Under the pieces are notes generated by a model. That model saw nothing but the letters and a program-made list of their open reading frames with translations. It was not told the origin of the DNA and made no database searches. 64,000 nucleotides of DNA, from the NCBI RefSeq assembly GCF_002379365.1, contig NZ_JQIU01000008.1:2386745-2450744 (forward strand). The letters run 5' to 3'. The DNA is from Brachyspira sp. G79. GTDB taxonomy: Bacteria; Spirochaetota; Brachyspiria; Brachyspirales; Brachyspiraceae. Position 1 is the first letter of the stretch. Each line of letters begins with the position of its first letter. Both the position numbers and the translations under genes were made by a program. Of this stretch, positions 58,770 to 64,000 are shown piece by piece.

Positions 58770-58804
58770 AAAACTCCCCGCTTATAATTTAAGCGGGGAG
58801 TTTT
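58770..58804 (+). terminator. Terminator of the alanine symporter gene
   Basis: Perfect 15-bp stem AAAACTCCCCGCTTA / TAAGCGGGGAGTTTT with loop TAATT and a T-run. Confidence 0.93.
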
Positions 58805-58895
58805 ATTATTTTTTTATTTTAAAATTACTATTTAGTATTGATTTTTTATAGACTTAATATATAATTAGTAATTATTATTAATAAGGATAGCTCTT

Positions 58896-59561
58896 ATGAA
58901 TACTTTTGCTTTAACTAAACTTTCATATGGAATGTACATTTTAACTACTCTTGATGGAGATAGACTTGTAGGTTGTACTATTAATACTTCTACTCAAATA
59001 ACTTCTGAACCTACAACTATAATGATTAGTGTTAATAAAAATAATTATACTAATGAATGTATAAAGAAAACTGGGAAATTTGCTCTTTCTATTCTTTCTG
59101 AGAAAAGCGATTCAGTTTTAATAGGAGGATTTGGATTTAGAAGTTCTAGGGATAATAATAAATTTGAAAACGTTTCTTATGAAATGAAAGAAGGTCTTCC
59201 TATAATAAAAGCTGCCAATGCGTACTTAATATGCAAAGTGGTTAATACTTTAGAGGTTTATACTCATACTATATTTATAGGAGAATTAATTGATGCCGAT
59301 ATATTTGATAATGAGGTCAATTCTATGACATATGCCTATTATCATAATGTAGTTAAAGGTAAAACACCTCCTAATGCTTCTACTGCAAATGCATACAAAG
59401 AAGAGAAGAAAGAAGAAAAAAAGGAAGAAGTTAAAGCTGTTTACAGATGTAAAACCTGCGGATTTGAATATAAGGGCAGTGTTCCATTTGAAGATTTACC
59501 TAGTGATTGGGTATGTCCTATATGTGGAGAGCCTAAAAGTAATTTTGAAAAAATCTCATAA
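58896..59561 (+). CDS. Flavin reductase-rubredoxin fusion (high-molecular-weight rubredoxin type)
   Basis: 221 residues. Residues 1-155 form a flavin-reductase-like FMN-binding domain ([40 protein letters not shown]). A lysine/glutamate linker ([13 protein letters not shown]) joins a rubredoxin (about 170-221) with [12 protein letters not shown] and [14 protein letters not shown] binding one iron. The same architecture is known for Hrb of acetogens, which passes electrons from NADH to flavodiiron proteins that remove O2 or NO. A role in oxygen defence is likely for a gut anaerobe; the flavodiiron partner is not in this window. Confidence 0.9.
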   Translation: MNTFALTKLSYGMYILTTLDGDRLVGCTINTSTQITSEPTTIMISVNKNNYTNECIKKTGKFALSILSEKSDSVLIGGFGFRSSRDNNKFENVSYEMKEGLPIIKAANAYLICKVVNTLEVYTHTIFIGELIDADIFDNEVNSMTYAYYHNVVKGKTPPNASTANAYKEEKKEEKKEEVKAVYRCKTCGFEYKGSVPFEDLPSDWVCPICGEPKSNFEKIS

Positions 59562-59591
59562 TAATAAATCAAACTAATTTTTACCCCAATT

Positions 59592-59622
59592 GGCAGTGCA
59601 TTAATATGTACTGCCTTATTTG
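59592..59622 (+). terminator. Terminator of the flavin reductase-rubredoxin gene
   Basis: GGCAGTGCAT pairs with ATGTACTGCC (one G-T) around TAAT, then CTTATTTGTTT. Confidence 0.75.
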
Positions 59623-60022
59623 TTTATATAAGTATTTTTATTTGATTAAGTTTTTTATATATAATTAGGATATACTAGAACAATTTTATTAACTGATACA
59701 CTTTATATAAAATTATAAACTTTTTTGCCGTAACTTTGCTAAAGTTTTTGTCTTTGGATACGATTTGCTTGTACCTTCCAATAAGGAATTGTTTATTATT
59801 ATCAAAATCTCACTTGTACATGCGGCTTATTATATATTATTATACAAAACATATTTTATAGTTTATTAAAAATATCTTATATTATTAATAAAATAATAGT
59901 ATTGATAAAATAACTAAAATTTGACAAATTATAGTTGTTTAAGTATATATTAAGAATTAAGTTTAACGTGTGTTGTTATAATATTATATATTAAAAAATA
60001 CTTTATAAATAGTATAATTTTT
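59623..60022. repeat. Gene-free stretch with dispersed promoter-like element, copy C (59921-59949)
   Basis: No gene. At 59921-59949 TTGACA, 17-bp spacer with ATTATAGTTGTTTAAG, TATATA: almost the same as the element at 7074. It points at the 3' end of a minus-strand gene. A GC-richer piece lies near 59728-59790. Confidence 0.6.
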
Positions 60023-60430
60023 TTATTTATTGGAAGTTAAATAATCATAAAACCTTTTAGGCAGATAAACATTATCATAATCTAAAGCTGCTCTGAAAAG
60101 TTCAGCCATTTCTTCTACTTTAAATCCTGCTATGCCGCATCCTATTTCAGTTACAAGGAATTTTTTATCTTTATGTTTTAAAGTAAAGTCCAAAAACTTA
60201 TCAACATATTTTTTTATTTCTGATACTTTCATTTTGCCGCTTTTTGTATAATCGACAGTAGGTATGGCAAATGTCTTACCTTGAAGTCCAAATGCCTGAC
60301 CATATACTGCTCCAAAGTTCATAGCAAATCTTGCTGCACCGCCTCCATGTGCACCCTGAGTATTGCTCCCAAAAACAAAAACTTCATTATCTTCTAATTT
60401 AGTTATATTATTTGAGGATATTCTTTCCAT
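60023..60430 (-). CDS. Small macro-like, phage-associated-type protein (A1S_2505-like)
   Basis: 135 residues. The block EVFVFGSNTQGAHGGGAARF (about 16-35) and the later FLVTEIGCGIAGFKVEEMAE (about 90-109) match small proteins often carried by phages and plasmids and built like a macro domain. Macro domains bind ADP-ribose; here the binding residues would be the N and GGGAA loop. No experiment is implied. It lies 26 bases downstream of the DUF1232 gene and may be co-transcribed. Confidence 0.7.
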   Translation of the reverse strand: MERISSNNITKLEDNEVFVFGSNTQGAHGGGAARFAMNFGAVYGQAFGLQGKTFAIPTVDYTKSGKMKVSEIKKYVDKFLDFTLKHKDKKFLVTEIGCGIAGFKVEEMAELFRAALDYDNVYLPKRFYDYLTSNK

Positions 60431-60456
60431 AAAAACTTCTCCATTTATAAATTTGA

Positions 60457-60843
60457 TTATAAAAAAACTGACAAACAGTATATTATAATCATCATGACAA
60501 ATACTGTGATAGTTGTAGAAAGTATAATATTTCTGATTATTACATTGATAATAGGATTTTCTGTAAAGTCAGCTTTTTTCAATCCATAATAAAGCGTTAT
60601 AGCAAGCAGTATTATATCATCTAATTTTCCTATAGGTATCCTATCTGGAATCAAATCTATAGGGGATAAGGTATAAATAACAGCAAGTAAAAAAGGAAGC
60701 CAATATATTAATTTACTTTTTCTATTATTTTTTTTATATGTGCTGTATTTTCTGTATATACCATCTTTTCCGAGTATCTCCACATCTTCATCTGGTATCT
60801 CTACATAGTCTTTGTTTTTGTTATCTTTTTTTTTCATTATCAA
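60457..60843 (-). CDS. DUF1232 membrane protein
   Basis: 128 residues: an N-terminal polar region (1-45), then two helices. The first carries PFLLAVIYTLSPIDLIPDRI (about 50-69), the DUF1232 hallmark Y-x-x-S-P-x-D-x-x-P-D, followed by GKLDDIILLAITLYYG. A last hydrophobic helix ends the protein. It is an inner-membrane protein of unknown function. The nearest upstream promoter candidate is the element at 61043-61071. Confidence 0.8.
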   Translation of the reverse strand: MIMKKKDNKNKDYVEIPDEDVEILGKDGIYRKYSTYKKNNRKSKLIYWLPFLLAVIYTLSPIDLIPDRIPIGKLDDIILLAITLYYGLKKADFTENPIINVIIRNIILSTTITVFVMMIIIYCLSVFL

Positions 60844-61029
60844 TAGTCCTAAATAATGAAACTATTTTACTATAAAAACAGCATAATGCAATAATAAGAA
60901 ATTATATTAAATCAAATAATAATGCAAACAAAACAGCAATATTAAAAACGTAGAAAAAAGAGTAGGAAATTCATTAGATATTTAATACTTACATAATACA
61001 TGATTTATAAATATTTGAAAGTAAAAAAT

Positions 61030-61071
61030 ATCCCTATAGGGATTTATACCTAAACAATTACAATTTGTCAA
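61030..61071 (-). promoter_or_regulatory. Dispersed promoter-like element, copy D, with a palindrome at the start point
   Basis: Minus strand: TTGACA (61071-61066), 17-bp spacer with ATTGTAATTGTTTAGG, TATAAA (61048-61043), then the perfect palindrome ATCCCTATAGGGAT at 61030-61043. It could drive the DUF1232 gene about 190 bases away. Confidence 0.55.
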
Positions 61072-61094
61072 AAAAATAAATTTTTAAATTTTAG

Positions 61095-61515
61095 TATTTG
61101 TGTGGACTGCACAGTCGTACCGTATGTTCGTGCCAACTTCTTTTGGACGCTATCCGCCTCGCTATGCGTGCCACTCCTGCGGAGAGAAGCAGGCACAGCA
61201 GGATATATTTCAGACCAAATTAATAATCTATTCTATAATATAAAACATAATTAGTACTGTTTAGTATTATTTTTATACTTGCAATTTCACGAAGCGTATC
61301 CAAGCTTGTCAACTGAGAGATTTATATTCTCTTTTATTACACACTGTATTATTTACTACTATAATCAAATTATTATAGATTTGTTTCAAAACAAAATTGT
61401 ATGAATAAATAATTACACTGCTTATTAAAATTACAGAGTATAAATATATTTTACATTGTAATTATAATAAAGTTATATTAATATACATTGTTTTTAAGCT
61501 ATAACTGTATTTGCT
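61095..61515. other. Gene-free stretch with GC-rich repeat islands
   Basis: No gene. 61100-61205 is unusually GC-rich for this genome and holds the palindrome GACTGCACAGTC (61105-61116) and a CCTGC...GCAGG hairpin. 61274-61312 is an inverted relative of the element at 6870-6910 (GACAAGCTTGGATACGCTTC on the minus strand). Confidence 0.55.
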
Positions 61516-61533
61516 ATGTTTGGAGGATATAAT

Positions 61534-62895
61534 ATGATAAAAAATATTAATGATATTGCAAAGACTTTAGGTTTTAAAATACTTATAATAGTGATATTAG
61601 GACTTTTACTTTTAATTCCTATGAGTTTTATAAACGGCGTTGTAAGAGATAGGATAAGATATCAAGATGAGGCTGTATCTTCAATAATAGAGCCTGTAGG
61701 AAATAGTGCAAATATACAGGGTGTTGTTATTGCGATACCGTATTTAATTAGAGTTATTGACAGTGAAACCAAAGAAATAAGCTATATAAGAAAATATATT
61801 TTTTATATGCCTAATGAATATAATGTTGAAGGTAATGTTGAAGTTTCAAGTTTAAGCAGAGGTATATTTAAAGCTCCGATTTTTAATTCCAAATTAAATA
61901 TTACAGGAAGATTCGATAAATATAATGCTGAAATATTCAATTTAGATGAGAATAATAATACTATACTTTATGATGAGGCTATGCTTATATTGGGTATAGG
62001 AAACAAAAAGAATCTTATGAAACTTCCTAATGTATCAGTCAATCAAAATGAAGAGCTTCAATATTATGAGAAAAATATCAATATATCTTTAAATATGTTT
62101 AGCAATAAGTTTTTATATATTATTTCAAGAGATAAAATATTAAACGGTTTTGATTTTAATATAACTATGGATATTCAGGGAGGAAACTCTCTTATAATAA
62201 CGCCTTTAGCTTCTGAAAATACTTTTAAAATATCTTCAAAATGGAGAGATCCTAGTTTTACAGGCGGATTTCTTCCTACAAGAAGAGAAGTTAATAATGA
62301 CGGATTTAATGCCGAGTGGAATATAGCAAGTTTTAATACGGCATTTATAAAGTATTGGACTAGTGATGAAAGTGCCAATAGAGTAAATGATAATGAATAT
62401 TTGAGAACTGGTGATGAAAATTCTAATAATGTTTCAATATCTTTTCTTCTTCTCAATGACAATTATCAGAAAACTTCAAGAAGTGTAAAATATGCTATAC
62501 TCTTTATATTCATACCATTTTTTGTGCTATTTTTATGCGAAGTGCTTTCAAAGAAACGCATACACCCAGTGCAGTATATATTGATAGGTATAGCTAATGC
62601 AGTATTTTACCTTCTTCTTTTAGCTATATCAGAGCATTTAATATTTAATTTAAGTTATTTTTTAAGTGCTTTAATGGTAACAGCTTTAACTTCAATTTAT
62701 ATAGGATACATTATAAAATCTCCTAAATACACTATTTCAATGGCTTTAGTAAATGCATTAATTTATATATTCCTATTTGGTATACTTCAGCTTACAGATT
62801 ATGCTCTTCTTATGGGAACATTAGGATTATTTGCTGTTATTGCTCTTGCTATGTACTTTACACGTAATGTGGACTGGTACGGAGAGAATAATTAA
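61534..62895 (+). CDS. CreD-family inner membrane protein
   Basis: 453 residues from the ATG at 61534, because GGAGGATAT directly precedes it; an ATG at 61516 would include that site. TM1 (about 12-33) is followed by a large periplasmic domain with RIRYQDEAVSSIIEPVGNS near the start. A cluster of about five or six helices lies in the last 130 residues, and the order matches CreD. In E. coli CreD is induced by the CreBC system and affects envelope properties and colicin tolerance; no creBC genes are seen here. Confidence 0.82.
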   Translation: MIKNINDIAKTLGFKILIIVILGLLLLIPMSFINGVVRDRIRYQDEAVSSIIEPVGNSANIQGVVIAIPYLIRVIDSETKEISYIRKYIFYMPNEYNVEGNVEVSSLSRGIFKAPIFNSKLNITGRFDKYNAEIFNLDENNNTILYDEAMLILGIGNKKNLMKLPNVSVNQNEELQYYEKNINISLNMFSNKFLYIISRDKILNGFDFNITMDIQGGNSLIITPLASENTFKISSKWRDPSFTGGFLPTRREVNNDGFNAEWNIASFNTAFIKYWTSDESANRVNDNEYLRTGDENSNNVSISFLLLNDNYQKTSRSVKYAILFIFIPFFVLFLCEVLSKKRIHPVQYILIGIANAVFYLLLLAISEHLIFNLSYFLSALMVTALTSIYIGYIIKSPKYTISMALVNALIYIFLFGILQLTDYALLMGTLGLFAVIALAMYFTRNVDWYGENN

Positions 62896-62916
62896 TTTTT
62901 ATTATTAGGCTTTTTT

Positions 62917-63003
62917 AAACGCACGTTGAACGATACTTTAAATACTAGAAATGTTTGCACTTTTCAATCTGCTTTATATTTGAGTTTTGTTATACGTGCG
63001 TTT
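62917..63003. repeat. Element bounded by 10-bp inverted repeats
   Basis: AAACGCACGT at 62917-62926 and its perfect reverse complement ACGTGCGTTT at 62994-63003, 67 bases apart. G-rich blocks follow (GGGTGGG near 63035, GGGCGGGG near 63111). Confidence 0.5.
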
Positions 63004-63236
63004 TGCAGATTATGAATTAAAAAAACGCTTGGGTGGGTGCTAATATTTCTGTTTTAGTTAAAAAAAATAATAAAGCTTAAATATTTTTATAAAGTGCTTA
63101 ACTATAGTGGGCGGGGATTAGTATTCTTTCTAGAGTAAAAAAATTATTTTAATATTCATATTACTTTTTATTTTACAAATCGTCTGCCATATAAAGCATT
63201 TATTACAAAAAATTTTAAATTGGCAGTTATAATAAT

Positions 63237-64000
63237 TCAGACTTCTCTTTTTATATTAGGGTTGTATATTATTCTTCTGAAATCATAATCTTTATAGTCC
63301 ATATCTCCTAAAAATATTCTTTCATGTTTAGCTACATTTTCATAAGCTTCTTTTAATAATTCTCTATTATGATCTGTAGGATATACAAGATAAGTATGAT
63401 AGCGTTTTATTGCACAATCAAAAGCACTTTCTTTTCCTGAAATCTTTTTTATATTTTCTTCTATCTCTTTTAATTTTCTTTTTTGTTTGTGTATTTTAAA
63501 GTAGATTTTAATTTAAGTTTGCAAAGATTTTATATTATTATAGTATCATCTTCTTTTGGGTATAGAAGAAGTTCATTTTTATTAAACATAGTTTTTATAT
63601 TATTGAAAGAATATATTTTTCATCATTATTAAATGATATTGTTTCATCATCATAAATTGTATAGTAAGTTAAAAATATTTCTTTGCTAGATGCATAATTA
63701 CTAGATTTTCTAAATATAAAATAACTTTTTCCTTCTGATAAATCATATCCAAATTGAGCTTTCGTTTTTAAATTAATAGGATTTACCATAAATGACACTT
63801 TTAAACTTTCCCATTTTTTTATTTCTCTTTCAGTTGTTCTATAAATGTTCTCCATCTCTGGATTCATTTCTTTTAATATGCTTTTAATATAATCATAGAA
63901 ATCATCTTTATGAAACCACTCTGATTCTAAAATTTTAAAATCTCATATACCATGAATATTCAATTCTTCATTATTTTCTATATATGATACAACCCATTTT
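63237..64000 (-). pseudogene. Decayed gene of unknown family
   Basis: From the right edge the minus strand reads KWVVSYIENNEELNIHGI, a TGA stop, then in the same frame DFKILESEWFHKDDFYDYIK and on through the 90-residue frame at 63595-63867 (EREIKKWESLKVSFMVNPIN...). A shift near 63610-63620 is needed to continue with NNIKTMFNKNELLLYPKEDD. A further open piece at 63237-63495 gives KISGKESAFDCAIKRYHTYL, VYPTDHNRELLKEAYENVAK and HERIFLGDMDYKDYDFRRII. So at least one stop and one or two shifts break it, or two neighbouring genes have decayed. I do not recognise the family. It runs off the window. Confidence 0.55.

Noticed and set aside
59374-59577. Overlapping plus-strand frame in the flavin reductase-rubredoxin gene
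   Set aside because: Shadow of the lysine-rich linker in another frame; the rubredoxin cysteines are in the longer frame.

Overview
This 64 kb window is very AT-rich chromosomal DNA that best fits a spirochaete of the genus Brachyspira. The evidence is a Vsp-type variable surface protein (9626-10741), three methyl-accepting chemotaxis proteins, a flagellar rod protein, several signal-peptide beta-barrel outer-membrane proteins, low-GC codon use and long AT-rich intergenic stretches. I cannot name the species from the sequence.

Layout. 1-7.5 kb: a relic of an Rpn/PD-(D/E)XK transposase-associated nuclease gene, serS, rarA coupled to an unknown gene, a chemotaxis receptor, and a 1 kb gene desert holding another Rpn relic and GC-rich repeat islands. 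7.5-14 kb: an Na+-coupled amino-acid transporter of the neurotransmitter-symporter family with a 31-residue MetS-like small subunit, the Vsp protein, and a large secreted metallopeptidase-like protein. 14-16.6 kb: an operon of cyclic-nucleotide-binding-like regulators, one split by a frameshift, headed by a palindromic operator candidate and a 13-copy 7-bp tandem repeat. 16.8-33.2 kb: a CRISPR array of 119 identical-looking 31-bp repeats and 118 spacers, then a type I-B cas operon in the order cas6-cas8-cas7-cas5-cas3-cas4-cas1-cas2 read on the minus strand from a consensus promoter at 33246-33274. The cas8 and cas3 frames are broken at poly-A tracts. 33.4-44 kb: UDP-glucuronate decarboxylase, an Fpg-like protein without the catalytic proline, a flavodoxin/ferredoxin protein, a third Rpn relic, a beta-barrel protein, a ZapB-like/ZapA pair, a second chemotaxis receptor and class III fructose-bisphosphatase. 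44-46.3 kb: four tRNAs around two paralogous outer-membrane proteins. 46.3-50.5 kb: a membrane TPR protein, a frameshifted AAA ATPase and a peptide-binding lipoprotein. 50.8-62.9 kb: murA, a flagellar rod protein, a third chemotaxis receptor, a frameshifted alr beside an alanine/glycine:cation symporter, a flavin reductase-rubredoxin fusion, a macro-like protein, a DUF1232 membrane protein and a CreD-like protein. The right end holds a decayed unknown gene.

The main system is the CRISPR region. Pairs of spacers that match the same target on the same or opposite strand suggest repeated sampling of related invaders. Yet two interference genes are out of frame at runs of A. The same kind of break splits alr, an AAA ATPase gene and a regulator gene. 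Five breaks at homopolymers point to assembly or read error, transcriptional or ribosomal slippage, or reversible switching; raw reads and peptides would tell these apart.
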